64,000 nucleotides of DNA, taken from the NCBI RefSeq assembly GCF_031583595.1, contig NZ_CP134145.1:2108001-2172000 (forward strand), written 5' to 3'. Source of the stretch: Thalassotalea psychrophila (lineage in GTDB: Bacteria; Pseudomonadota; Gammaproteobacteria; Enterobacterales; Alteromonadaceae). The notes below the pieces were generated by a model. The model was not told the origin of the DNA. It ran no database searches and saw nothing but the letters and a program-made list of their open reading frames with translations. A program made the translations under genes and the position numbers. Shown piece by piece: positions 34,777 to 43,806 of this stretch; position 1 is the first letter of the stretch, and each line of letters begins with the position of its first letter.

Positions 34777-34796
34777 ACCATTTGGTACCGGTTGAG
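34777..34796 (+). promoter_or_regulatory. Operator-like motif, module F
   Basis: ACCATTTGGTACCGGTTGAG shares CCATTTGGTACCG with the orphan copy at 19401-19420. It lies 34 bp upstream of the AraC ATG, in the same orientation. Confidence 0.55.
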
Positions 34797-34830
34797 ATGT
34801 TTACACACTTTATTACAACCAATTAACATT

Positions 34831-35823
34831 ATGAAAAATTTACATTTAATCGATCGCAGTAATGCATTTCCACTGATCCGCTTTTTGCAAATGAAGAAAG
34901 CACCGGTAGAGTTGTTATTAAGTCAGGCGAATTTACCGATAGCATTATTAGAAAATAATCAGGAGTATGTTGCCACGTACCCATTATGGAAGCTCTTTGA
35001 TCTTGCGAGCGATTATCTACAAGTAACTGATCTTGGATTTTTGGTTGACCAAGCAGAAGGTGATAGCGTTGTTGAGCCGCTTTATTCGAGTATAAAAGCT
35101 GACGCGTTAAGTCTGCATGATGCCTTGCGTTTGTTAATTGAACGAGTAAAGGAGATATCAACTCATGCAAAGCTATGGCTATCGTATCAAAATAAAGGTG
35201 TATGGCTATTTGGCGGTCATGGCGAAATTGATGTCGATGGACTGGTACAAATGGAACAGTTTACGTTGGCACTTTGGGTACGCTATATACGTAAATACAT
35301 AGGCAGTGGCTGGTCGCCAGAGGCGATAACATTACATCGGTATGATAAAGGGGAGGCAGTTAAGCAACGATTTTCCAATGCACTTATTACACAAGACCAG
35401 CACAAAGTTGGCGTGTTTATAAATAATGAACAGCTTGGTGAAGCCAATCCTGAATTAGCATTAAATTTTGAACACCATGTTTTAGCCGATGACAATTTTA
35501 GTGATAAATTATATCAAGCATTAAAGTCATTTAATGCGGAAGGGTTTCCGACATTAGAGCAGTCTGTAAGTATACTTGGCTTATCCAGACGTCAAATTCA
35601 ACGCCGTTTAGCAAAAGAAGGTTCTAGTTTTAAGCAAGTGTTACAACAAGTGCGATTTGATTCAGCCATTCATTATCTTGAGAATAGTGAATTAAAAATT
35701 CACCAAATTGCTGAAGCATTAGGCTATACAGTACATAGCCATTTTAGTCGTGCTTTTCAAAAATGGACCGGCGTCACTCCTATTGCTTATCGAATATTTA
35801 AAGGTAATAAAAAAGACGGCTAA
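34831..35823 (+). CDS. AraC-family activator paired with M19 paralog 5
   Basis: A 330-aa AraC regulator. ATG 34831 is chosen because MKNLHLIDRSNAFPLIRFLQ matches the openings of the paralogs; the frame is open 13 codons further upstream but that part matches nothing. The ribosome-binding site is weak. The sensor domain has the KLFDLASDYLQVTDLGFLV segment. The C-terminal helix-turn-helix includes LSRRQIQRRLAKEGSSFKQV and HFSRAFQKWTGVTPIAY. It is divergent from M19 paralog 5 (148-bp gap). The C-terminal codons and stop form part of a terminator. Confidence 0.88.
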   Translation: MKNLHLIDRSNAFPLIRFLQMKKAPVELLLSQANLPIALLENNQEYVATYPLWKLFDLASDYLQVTDLGFLVDQAEGDSVVEPLYSSIKADALSLHDALRLLIERVKEISTHAKLWLSYQNKGVWLFGGHGEIDVDGLVQMEQFTLALWVRYIRKYIGSGWSPEAITLHRYDKGEAVKQRFSNALITQDQHKVGVFINNEQLGEANPELALNFEHHVLADDNFSDKLYQALKSFNAEGFPTLEQSVSILGLSRRQIQRRLAKEGSSFKQVLQQVRFDSAIHYLENSELKIHQIAEALGYTVHSHFSRAFQKWTGVTPIAYRIFKGNKKDG

Positions 35824-35835
35824 AGGCCGTCTTTT
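35811..35835. terminator. Bidirectional terminator
   Basis: AAAAGACGGC (35811-35820) pairs with GCCGTCTTTT (35826-35835) across TAAAG, which contains the AraC stop. It separates the AraC gene from the convergent TonB-dependent receptor. Confidence 0.9.
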
Positions 35836-35860
35836 TATAACTAATTATTTAAAACTTCAA

Positions 35861-38188
35861 TTAGAAGTTGTAAGTACCTTGCACTGTAACTGTACGTGGA
35901 GCACCAGGAACTACAACAAAACCAACAAGTGGTTGGGTGAAGTTATTGATTTCTTCTTCTGTTAAGTTTTTACCAACAATGCTAACCGACCAATTATCAT
36001 CATTTGTAATACCAATACGAGCATCTACACGAGTGTAGCTATCTTGTACTGCAGCTTCATCTAAAGTACCTTCAGTGAAGTATTCATCGCTATATGCTAC
36101 ATTGATACCACCAGTTAAGAATAATTCATCACCAATTGGTTGGAAAACATCGATAAATAAATTACCTGAAGTTTCTGGTGCAAATGGTGTAGTCATACCT
36201 TCACGCTCACAAAATGGGCCTAAACCAGTTGCTGTTTCTGAAGCGCTACACGGTGCATTTTCCCATTCTTCGTATTCTGAAGAAAGGTAGGCAATTGATG
36301 TACCGATAGTAATAGAGTCTGTTAACAAATATTTAATGTCAGCTTCAAAACCTTGAGAAATAGATTCACCAGCGTTGTTAACAGCAGCTTGTGGCACGCC
36401 ATCATCACTCATAGTGAAGCTGTTCAATTGAAGGTCTTCATACGTAGTGTTAAATACAGCGATGTTAAATTGTCCATTACCTTCAGCAAAAGTTGTTTTA
36501 TAACCAACTTCAAATGAGGTAGCGATTTCGTCATCATATTCTAATAAATCAAGAGTTGGAGTGTTTGAACTGAAACCATAGCCACCTGATTTTGCACTAC
36601 GACTTACTTTAGCATAAGTAGAAGCACCACCAGCTAAGTTCCATTGTGCAATGATTTCAGGCATAAAGTTATCAGAATCTTTTGTTACGTCATGCTCAGC
36701 TGTACCTAACGTACCACAAGCAAAACCAAATGCATCTGCTAAACCTAGTTGGCTTAACGGAACCGCTACTGTGAAATCTCCAGTGCCATTTACATCTTGC
36801 ATTATATTACAGTCACCTTGGCGACGTGCGACATCTTTTTCTTCATTTGAATAACGCAAACCAGCAGTGATTTTAAAACTGTCAGAGAATTTATAAGTAC
36901 CCGTAACAAATGGTGAAATCGTTGTGGTATCTAGCATGTTGGTAAAACGACCACCGATAATACCGTTAGTTGTACCAAACATACCCCCTAATAAACCACC
37001 TAATAATGCATCACCTAAAGCACTGTCTAAGTTGTTCTCTAATTCACTTTCTGATACATACAGACCGGCGATGTATGAAAAATTGCCTGTATCAGGTGAA
37101 GTAATGCGAAATTCTCCACTTGTTTGAGAGTAATCTTCATTAATTGAAACGGTAAGTGCGTCCATAGGCACAACAGCAGTATTAGTAATTAATGAATAAT
37201 CACTGGTTGAGTGACCAAGAACTGCTGTTAATATGTGTTCACCCATAGTGTAGTCAGCAGTAAGAGATAAGTTGCTTAGCTCATGGTACATACCTGGTCC
37301 ACGGTCATTAAATGCGCCAGATAAAGTGCTTGATGCATTTCTTACCCAATCAGCTTCATCACCACCCCCAAATGGGTCTTTGATTGCTTCACCTGTTTCA
37401 CCAAATGTTTCAGCATCAGCGTAGTCAAATTTAGTGGTGATTTGTAGATTGTCAGATGCATCCCAAACAATAGTACCACGCGCGACAATCTCATCACCGT
37501 CACCTTCATCTTGAGCTTCTTGGCCAGTTAATGCGTTTTCATATTCGTTGTAATAGAAACCGTCACCGTTATCAGTGTAACGAACAGCTAAACGAGCACC
37601 AACATCATCACCTAAACTACCACCTGTTACAGCAGAAACGTTGTAACCCGCATATTCAACTTCATAGCCAGCAGAAAGATTTAAGAACGCTTCGTCACCT
37701 GGTAGGGTACTTGCAGAAGTAACAGTAATAGTACCGGCTGTTGAGTTCAAACCGTAAAGCACAGCCTGAGGGCCGCGTAACATTTCAACACGTTCAGCAT
37801 CAAAAAATGGCGCACGATATTGACGTGAACGTGGCATGTATAATCCATCGATAAACATACCAACTGATTGTTCGAAAGAACGTTCGTTACCTGAACCCAT
37901 ACCACGCATAGATACAGTTTGAACACCTAAGCCACTACCAATAGTAATATTAGGTACAGATGTTGTTAAGTCTTCTAAATTATCAAGACCTCGACTAGCA
38001 ATATCGTCACCAGATATTGCTTCCATTGAAAGAGGTGTTTCTTTCATGGTAGTAACACGTTTAGTTGCTGTAACTTCGATAACTTCAAGGCCACTTTGTT
38101 TTTCATCTTCAGCTGCATAAGTAGGGATAGCAATAGCGCTTCCTAGTAATGCAACGCTTAGCGCTGTTGTAATTTTATTCAGTTTCAT
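35861..38188 (-). CDS. TonB-dependent outer-membrane receptor 1
   Basis: A 775-aa receptor. The start at 38188 (MKLNKITTALSVALL) gives a normal signal peptide ending PTYA; ten upstream codons open in frame are not needed. A TonB-box-like IEVTA follows, then the plug domain (SVPNITIG, SMRGMGSGNERS, VEMLRGPQAVLYGLNSTAGT) and a 22-strand barrel ending in RTVTVQGTYNF with the C-terminal Phe. It imports a ligand across the outer membrane using TonB energy. The plug resembles receptors of the iron-complex/organic ligand type in marine bacteria. The ligand is unknown, but the island suggests the hydrolases' substrate. Confidence 0.9.
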   Translation of the reverse strand: MKLNKITTALSVALLGSAIAIPTYAAEDEKQSGLEVIEVTATKRVTTMKETPLSMEAISGDDIASRGLDNLEDLTTSVPNITIGSGLGVQTVSMRGMGSGNERSFEQSVGMFIDGLYMPRSRQYRAPFFDAERVEMLRGPQAVLYGLNSTAGTITVTSASTLPGDEAFLNLSAGYEVEYAGYNVSAVTGGSLGDDVGARLAVRYTDNGDGFYYNEYENALTGQEAQDEGDGDEIVARGTIVWDASDNLQITTKFDYADAETFGETGEAIKDPFGGGDEADWVRNASSTLSGAFNDRGPGMYHELSNLSLTADYTMGEHILTAVLGHSTSDYSLITNTAVVPMDALTVSINEDYSQTSGEFRITSPDTGNFSYIAGLYVSESELENNLDSALGDALLGGLLGGMFGTTNGIIGGRFTNMLDTTTISPFVTGTYKFSDSFKITAGLRYSNEEKDVARRQGDCNIMQDVNGTGDFTVAVPLSQLGLADAFGFACGTLGTAEHDVTKDSDNFMPEIIAQWNLAGGASTYAKVSRSAKSGGYGFSSNTPTLDLLEYDDEIATSFEVGYKTTFAEGNGQFNIAVFNTTYEDLQLNSFTMSDDGVPQAAVNNAGESISQGFEADIKYLLTDSITIGTSIAYLSSEYEEWENAPCSASETATGLGPFCEREGMTTPFAPETSGNLFIDVFQPIGDELFLTGGINVAYSDEYFTEGTLDEAAVQDSYTRVDARIGITNDDNWSVSIVGKNLTEEEINNFTQPLVGFVVVPGAPRTVTVQGTYNF

Positions 38189-38305
38189 AGCTTTTCTTCT
38201 CTTATGGGGTAAACACAAATATCCCTAGTTATTTACGAGTGCCGTCAATGGCAAAAACTTTGGTTTGAGACCAATATTGTTATTTTGTGTAACCCGATAC
38301 TGTCA
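38189..38305 (-). promoter_or_regulatory. Promoter block of TonB receptor 1 (duplicated at 42168)
   Basis: The region upstream of receptor 1 is closely similar to that upstream of receptor 2. The longest identical run is 32 bp (38268-38299 versus 42248-42279), and shorter matches include GGTAAACACAAA and TCAATGGCAAAA. It probably holds the promoter and a shared regulator site. Confidence 0.7.
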
Positions 38306-38454
38306 AAAAGTTAACAGCTTCGCCTGTCATTAGTTGCCAGAGGGGGGTCAAAAGCGGACAGTAAATGTGAGGTTGAAAAATATGACTATAAGAATTATCT
38401 AAATGACCAAACATGCTATAAATCAGATGTTTGGCTAAGTAGAAAATAGACTAA

Positions 38455-39471
38455 TTATGCTTGGTTTTTATACGAACGGGGAGATTTCCCAAACCACCTT
38501 TTAAATGAACGAGTAAAATTACTACTATCTGTGTAGCCTAATCGGTAGGCAATATCACTAGTTGAAAAATCTAAGTTTAAGTATTGTATTGCGAGATCTT
38601 GGCGAGTTTCATCGAGTAAGTCTTGATAGTTCAGCTCTAGCTTTTCTAATTTACGATGAAACGCTCTTGGACTCATAAATAACATAGACGCAATTTTTTC
38701 TCGGCTACATTGGCCTGTTGGTAATAACTTAATCAGTAGTGCTTTAACTTGATTAGGTAAATCGCCAGTTTTTAACTTGTTCAATAAATCAGTAGAGAGA
38801 AGATCATTTTGTGAGGCGATTATTTCATTAGCGCAAGCTAAAGGCACGTTCATGTCTCTATTGCTAAACAGTACTTTTGACTGTGCACAATTATAAGAGA
38901 TTGGACATTGAAAATAATTTTCATATTTAATTTTTACTGAGTTTTCCAAGCTAAATGGTAAATGTATTGCTTCAAATTGAAAGTCAGGCCGATATACCAT
39001 CCTCACTAGTTTAAGGATCACTGCAGTAAAACAAGTATGGTGCCAAACGTTGGTGTTTTCTCTATAAGTAACTAGGGGATGTAATTCCAAACTAAAGGTA
39101 TTTCCTTCCTGAACGAATGAAAGCTTATCGAAGGTAGTAATAACACTATAAAACTTTTCAAGGCGTAAACAAAAATCTTGTAAGGTATCACTACACATTA
39201 AGGCAATCCCTACCGCTTGAAAACTTGCCGGGTTAATTTCTTCCACCATTTTAAAGGCAAACAGCGGGTCATTTAATTTTGTTACCGCGATTGAATAAAT
39301 TTGGTCGGCTATGTCATACGATACTCGTTGATAACCATCTTTGTATTTTGATAAATCTACGCCAAGTTCAACCAGATCCTGATCTATATTAATATTTGCA
39401 GTATTCAATACTTTTAAAACACTTTTTATATTATTAAAAGAAGTGGAAAACTCTGAATAAGTAGCTGTCAT
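38455..39471 (-). CDS. AraC-family regulator between the two TonB receptors
   Basis: A 338-aa AraC regulator with an Arabinose_bd-type sensor (DLSKYKDGYQRVSYDIADQI, DPLFAFKMVEEINPASFQAV) and a C-terminal helix-turn-helix (FMSPRAFHRKLEKLELNYQD, NFTRSFKRWFGKSPRSYK). The ATG at 39471 is taken as start; a TTG seven codons upstream is also in frame. Unlike the other six paralogs it is not divergent from a hydrolase. It lies between two co-oriented receptor genes and is a natural candidate to control their duplicated promoters. It is clearly more distant from the others in sequence. Confidence 0.87.
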   Translation of the reverse strand: MTATYSEFSTSFNNIKSVLKVLNTANINIDQDLVELGVDLSKYKDGYQRVSYDIADQIYSIAVTKLNDPLFAFKMVEEINPASFQAVGIALMCSDTLQDFCLRLEKFYSVITTFDKLSFVQEGNTFSLELHPLVTYRENTNVWHHTCFTAVILKLVRMVYRPDFQFEAIHLPFSLENSVKIKYENYFQCPISYNCAQSKVLFSNRDMNVPLACANEIIASQNDLLSTDLLNKLKTGDLPNQVKALLIKLLPTGQCSREKIASMLFMSPRAFHRKLEKLELNYQDLLDETRQDLAIQYLNLDFSTSDIAYRLGYTDSSNFTRSFKRWFGKSPRSYKNQA

Positions 39472-39605
39472 GATAACCAAGCGTCCATACAATTGAATCG
39501 TTTATAGAGGATAGAATTGTATAAATGGTAAAGGTTTTTTATTAAGTTGGCAAAAAAAGATAAGTTTTTGACTGTAAGAGAGTTGTTGGAATTTTAAAAA
39601 TTAAT

Positions 39606-39634
39606 AAAAAACCCGCGATTAACGCGGGTTTTTA
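39606..39634 (-). terminator. Terminator of TonB receptor 2
   Basis: A GC-rich stem ACCCGCG (39611-39617) with CGCGGGT (39623-39629) is extended by A5/T5 arms over an ATTAA loop. It lies 23 bp beyond the receptor stop. Confidence 0.92.
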
Positions 39635-39656
39635 AAGTTAACGTTTCTAACGTGGT

Positions 39657-42167
39657 TTAGAAGTTATATTGACCAGTTAACGTGATCATTCTTGGTGCAC
39701 CACCAGATGGTACCACTGAACCTAAACCTAATGCGTCAATTTGCACACCAGAGCCAGTTAATACTTCGTCTGTTAAGTTACGACCTGCTAATGTAACTGA
39801 CCAAGTCTCATCAATATCAGATAATGCAACATAAGCACCAACCATAGTGTATGAATCTTGTTGAAGAACGCTTATGTACTTGGCTTCAGTAAAGTATTCA
39901 TCAGAATAAGAAACATTAGCACCTAAGCTTAAGTCAAGATTTTCAGATATGTTAAAGAACATATCAGCATATAGGTTACCGGCAAGCTCTGGAGCATTTA
40001 GTGGCGGTAAACCTGTCATATCACATGAAACAACATTGCCATTTTCATCCATTTCAGGAGTTGAAGGGCTTGTAGTATACTCACCAGTTACAGGGTCAAC
40101 AGAAGCACATGAACCACCTTTGTACTCATCATATTCAGCATCAAGATAGGCTAAAGATGCGCCCATAGTTAACCAGTCAGTTAACATGATTTTACCATCA
40201 GCTTCAATACCTGAAATAGTTGCTTCACCAGCATTATCTACTTTCGCAGCGCCAAACGAGAATGAAGTAACTTGTAAGTCTTCGTATTTGTTATTAAAAA
40301 CAGTTACGTTAAATTCAGCATTACCATCTAAAACACGAGATTTAATACCAAACTCTGTACCAACAACTGTTTCTTTGTCAAAAGCTGCAGAATTAATTTC
40401 TGAAGCAAAAGAGCTTGATAAACCACCTGATTTAGCTGCTTTTGCTACACGAGCAAACACCATATGTTCATCAGTCATTTTCCAATTAACTGAAAGCTCA
40501 GGTAAAAAGTTATCTTCTTCAATACTTGTTGAACCTATGCCATCTGCTCGATACATGAATGCACCGCCGGCAATACTTCCTGAACTCGCAGCCCCTACAT
40601 AATCTTGCAATCCTGCACTCATACATGCGCCCGAATAAGAGTAAAATCCAAGCGGATTAATAGCAGCACTTGTATCTTTTTCTAAACCATCAATACCACC
40701 TTCCATTTGTCCACAGACGTTGGCACGAGTAGCGTCTTTAGTTTCGTCATTATAACGAGCACCTAGAGATACAGATAGATCATCTGATAGGTTAAAGGTA
40801 CCAGTAAAGTAAACAGACATTACTTCTTGCTCAACGGTTACTTGCCCTAAACCAATTGGATTGTTGTAACCACCTGAAGTATCCCAATCCGTAGGGTCAA
40901 AGCCCAAAGGAGCTAATGCAGTTGCAGTAGGTATGAAAGCAAAATTATTAAAGAAAAATGAATCAACCGCAACACCGCTTGAATCTTCTGTATCAGCAGT
41001 TAAGTATGAAACACCAGCAATATAATCAAAGAACTCACCGCCCGGAGAGGCAATACGCAATTCGAATGAACTTTGTTCAAAATCTTCAAAGCCAATATTT
41101 TCAAATGACATACCTTCAGTGCCTTGAGCACCAATAAGGCCAAAAGAACCGTCAGGTGCTAATGAACCATCACCTTCTGAACCACCATCAAAATCCAATA
41201 CTATTTCTGATTCAAACTCACTATAACTACCAATGGCAGTTAAGGTATGAGCACCAATCATGTAATCAGCAGTGATTACTGCATTCAAACCACTGTTGTC
41301 ATATCCGTTATTGTAGCCAAAAAGATCAGCGCTCGGGGTAGAAGTGTTATAAGCAAACTTGTTATCAACATCATCATTGTAGATATCGATACCTTCACCT
41401 GATTGACCAACCCATTCATCTTCAAAGAAATCTACTTTACTTGTTAAAGTAAAGTCATCACTTGGAGTGTATTTTAGAGTTAAACGACCAGAAATACCTT
41501 CTTGATCGCCACGGTCTTCAGTACCTTCAAAATAACCATTGCTTTCTTGTTGACGAATAACTAAACGCGCACCTAACTCATCAGTTAAACCTCCGCCAAC
41601 TGTTCCAGTTACAATGCCGCCACCGTATTCATGATCGTATTCAACTTTTACACTACCTTGTAAATCGTCACCGCCATCATTGGTTCTAGTCAATATGTTT
41701 ACAGCGCCGGCTGTAGCATTAATTCCGAATAGAACAGCTTGTGGTCCACGTAAAATTTCAACACGTTCAACATCTAAAAAGCCTGTAGTGTATTGCTTAC
41801 TACGAGGTTTATATGCACCATCTACATACATAGCAACTGCTTGCTCTGTAGCACGTTGACCTGCAGCTGAACCCATACCGCGCATGGTAATTGTTTTATT
41901 ACCTGACGAGTTAGATACGTTGAAAGTTGGTATGCTAGTAGACAAATCTGTTAAATCACGAATGCCTTGCTTTTCTAAAGTATCACCATTAATAGCTTCA
42001 ACAGCTAATGGAATTTCTTGTAATGTTTGTACTCGTTTGGTTGAGGTTACTTGAATAACCTCTAAACCTTGTAATTTTTCTGTTTCTTCTGCTGCATAAG
42101 TAGGTACTGCAATTGCGGTCCCTAGTAGTGCAACGCTTAGCGCTGTTGTAATTTTATTTAGTTTCAT
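39657..42167 (-). CDS. TonB-dependent outer-membrane receptor 2
   Basis: An 836-aa receptor whose signal peptide (MKLNKITTALSVALLGTAIA, then VPTYA) is nearly identical to that of receptor 1. IQVTSTKRV is the TonB-box region. The plug motifs are TMRGMGSAAGQRAT and VEILRGPQAVLFGINATAGA. The barrel ends RMITLTGQYNF. It is 61 residues longer than receptor 1, mostly in extracellular-loop-like stretches rich in Gly, Ser and Asp. The shared N-terminus and promoter but divergent barrel suggest duplication followed by specialisation for a related ligand. Confidence 0.9.
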   Translation of the reverse strand: MKLNKITTALSVALLGTAIAVPTYAAEETEKLQGLEVIQVTSTKRVQTLQEIPLAVEAINGDTLEKQGIRDLTDLSTSIPTFNVSNSSGNKTITMRGMGSAAGQRATEQAVAMYVDGAYKPRSKQYTTGFLDVERVEILRGPQAVLFGINATAGAVNILTRTNDGGDDLQGSVKVEYDHEYGGGIVTGTVGGGLTDELGARLVIRQQESNGYFEGTEDRGDQEGISGRLTLKYTPSDDFTLTSKVDFFEDEWVGQSGEGIDIYNDDVDNKFAYNTSTPSADLFGYNNGYDNSGLNAVITADYMIGAHTLTAIGSYSEFESEIVLDFDGGSEGDGSLAPDGSFGLIGAQGTEGMSFENIGFEDFEQSSFELRIASPGGEFFDYIAGVSYLTADTEDSSGVAVDSFFFNNFAFIPTATALAPLGFDPTDWDTSGGYNNPIGLGQVTVEQEVMSVYFTGTFNLSDDLSVSLGARYNDETKDATRANVCGQMEGGIDGLEKDTSAAINPLGFYSYSGACMSAGLQDYVGAASSGSIAGGAFMYRADGIGSTSIEEDNFLPELSVNWKMTDEHMVFARVAKAAKSGGLSSSFASEINSAAFDKETVVGTEFGIKSRVLDGNAEFNVTVFNNKYEDLQVTSFSFGAAKVDNAGEATISGIEADGKIMLTDWLTMGASLAYLDAEYDEYKGGSCASVDPVTGEYTTSPSTPEMDENGNVVSCDMTGLPPLNAPELAGNLYADMFFNISENLDLSLGANVSYSDEYFTEAKYISVLQQDSYTMVGAYVALSDIDETWSVTLAGRNLTDEVLTGSGVQIDALGLGSVVPSGGAPRMITLTGQYNF

Positions 42168-42549
42168 AGCATTATCTTCTCGTTGAGGGTAAACACAAAC
42201 GTCCTTAGAACTTTATTCGTGCCTTCAATGGCAAAACCTTTGGCTTAAGACCAATATTGTTATTTTGTGTAACCCGATAATGGCAAAATGTAATTTTCAT
42301 TACTTGTCAATATTTCCTATTCGTCAGTCATTTTTTACGTGAAGAGTTAATAATGTAACTTGATAGGTCGCTAAATGATTGTTTTTATTTCTGTTGTAGT
42401 AAAGTTTTGATCAGTAAATAGATGAAATTAGTTAAACATACGTATGAGTTTTACAATTTATTATTAACTAAGCAGTTGTTGTTTCTTTATTTGTTAACAT
42501 CATTAGTTATAGCCACGACTTTGACTATACTTGTTTTTACACAATCACT
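42168..42549. promoter_or_regulatory. Gene-free 382 bp: promoter block of TonB receptor 2, then AT-rich spacer
   Basis: 42168-42290 repeats the block upstream of receptor 1, with a 32-bp identical run at 42248-42279. The rest (about 42290-42549) is AT-rich, with no recognisable gene, RNA or repeat. It must also hold the promoter of the plus-strand DUF1810 gene. Confidence 0.65.
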
Positions 42550-42573
42550 TTGAACCTTAAAACAGATAGTAAT

Positions 42574-42984
42574 ATGCCATTGTTAAAATTCATCAGAGCT
42601 CAAGACAAATGCTGGCATAGGGTATGTAATGAACTGTCTGCTGGTAAAAAACAAAGCCATTGGATTTGGTATGTGTTCCCACAAATTGCAGGGCTAGGGC
42701 ATTCAGAAAATGCCGAACATTACGCAATAGAAACCAGCCAACAAGCAAAAGATTACTTTAGTAACCCTAAATTAAGGTTGAGATTAATTTCTGCCACTCA
42801 ATGTGTTTTAAAACATAAAGATAAACCGCTTGTTGAGATCATGGGACGGCCCGACGATCTTAAATTTATTTCTTGTATGACATTATTTTATAAAATTAGT
42901 GAAGAGGACATTTTTAAACAAGCCTTAGATACATTTAACAATGGCGAATGTTGTACTGAAACTATCAACTTCCTTAATAAATAG
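42574..42984 (+). CDS. DUF1810-family protein
   Basis: A 136-aa cytoplasmic protein with the DUF1810 pattern: FIRAQDKCWHRVCNELSAGK, then SHWIWYVFPQIAGLGHS near the N-terminus, and a C-terminal MTLFYKIS. The ATG at 42574 is used, but an in-frame TTG at 42550 would add eight residues and neither start has a visible ribosome-binding site. DUF1810 proteins are small helical proteins of unresolved function, sometimes linked to the calpastatin-like or YfhL naming. It stands alone on the plus strand. Confidence 0.8.
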   Translation: MPLLKFIRAQDKCWHRVCNELSAGKKQSHWIWYVFPQIAGLGHSENAEHYAIETSQQAKDYFSNPKLRLRLISATQCVLKHKDKPLVEIMGRPDDLKFISCMTLFYKISEEDIFKQALDTFNNGECCTETINFLNK

Positions 42985-43126
42985 CAGAGCCTATTAAATA
43001 ATTATTAATAACATGTTTAAAAACAATAGGTTTTGAGTGTTTGTAGCCACTTGATTAAGCCTGTTAACTTGTTTTTAACATGAGTTTGTTTTATCTTAGA
43101 CATGTTATTAAATGATATGGAACATT

Positions 43127-43669
43127 ATGGCTTCTAGAATAATAAAAAAAATAGAAACCCTTTTTAGTGAAGCGATCAGCAATGGCGATGTGATCTTACG
43201 TCCTGCTGATAATGCTAATGATTCAACACCTGCCTCTAACTATTCAAACCAAGAAGCCTTGCTTAATGGTATGTGGATCATTACCAACAGAATTTCGTTA
43301 CAAGACGCTGCAAAGCTGTTTAACGACTGTAGCCTTTCTATTGTTTGGGGCTTTAAAAAAGTCGCAACTGATTTTAATAATTGGCATTTAGAGCCAGAGC
43401 CTAATGATACCGACTCTCAATTAATTGAAGAAGAATTATTAAAGAGTAAAGTAATTATTGCCGATCTAAATTCTCAAATTACTTACCTGAAAGCAATTCT
43501 CGCATCGGCGAAAGAAGAACAACCGGCTTTATTAAACCGTGTGACCTTGCAATTCATTAATGACAGTCGCAGAAATACCATAGATTCAGCCAAAGAAGAA
43601 GCACGCTTAAAAGCCGAAAAACATGCTGAGCAGCAAGCAGATCAAGTAAGAAAGTTATTAAGTATTTAA
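43127..43669 (+). CDS. Hypothetical coiled-coil protein
   Basis: I do not recognise this 180-aa protein. It has an N-terminal part (MASRIIKKIETLFSEAISNG, with a central EALLNGMWIITNRISLQDAA) and a long charged C-terminal helix, likely coiled coil, from about residue 105 to the end (EEELLKSKVIIADLNSQI, then AKEEARLKAEKHAEQQADQV). There is no signal peptide or membrane segment. The ATG at 43127 has GGAA just upstream; another ATG at 43112 is possible. It lies between DUF1810 and an LRR-kinase gene on the same strand, but the gaps are too wide to call an operon. Confidence 0.65.
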   Translation: MASRIIKKIETLFSEAISNGDVILRPADNANDSTPASNYSNQEALLNGMWIITNRISLQDAAKLFNDCSLSIVWGFKKVATDFNNWHLEPEPNDTDSQLIEEELLKSKVIIADLNSQITYLKAILASAKEEQPALLNRVTLQFINDSRRNTIDSAKEEARLKAEKHAEQQADQVRKLLSI

Positions 43670-43806
43670 GCCAACTTACAAATTAACGTTTAGAACAAGA
43701 TTTCATCTGGTCATTAATCTTCTTCAAAATTGCAATATAATTAACTATTGCCACACATTTACTGTAAACTTCCTGCCGATTTTATCTTCATTTTCTTTGG
43801 TTCATC

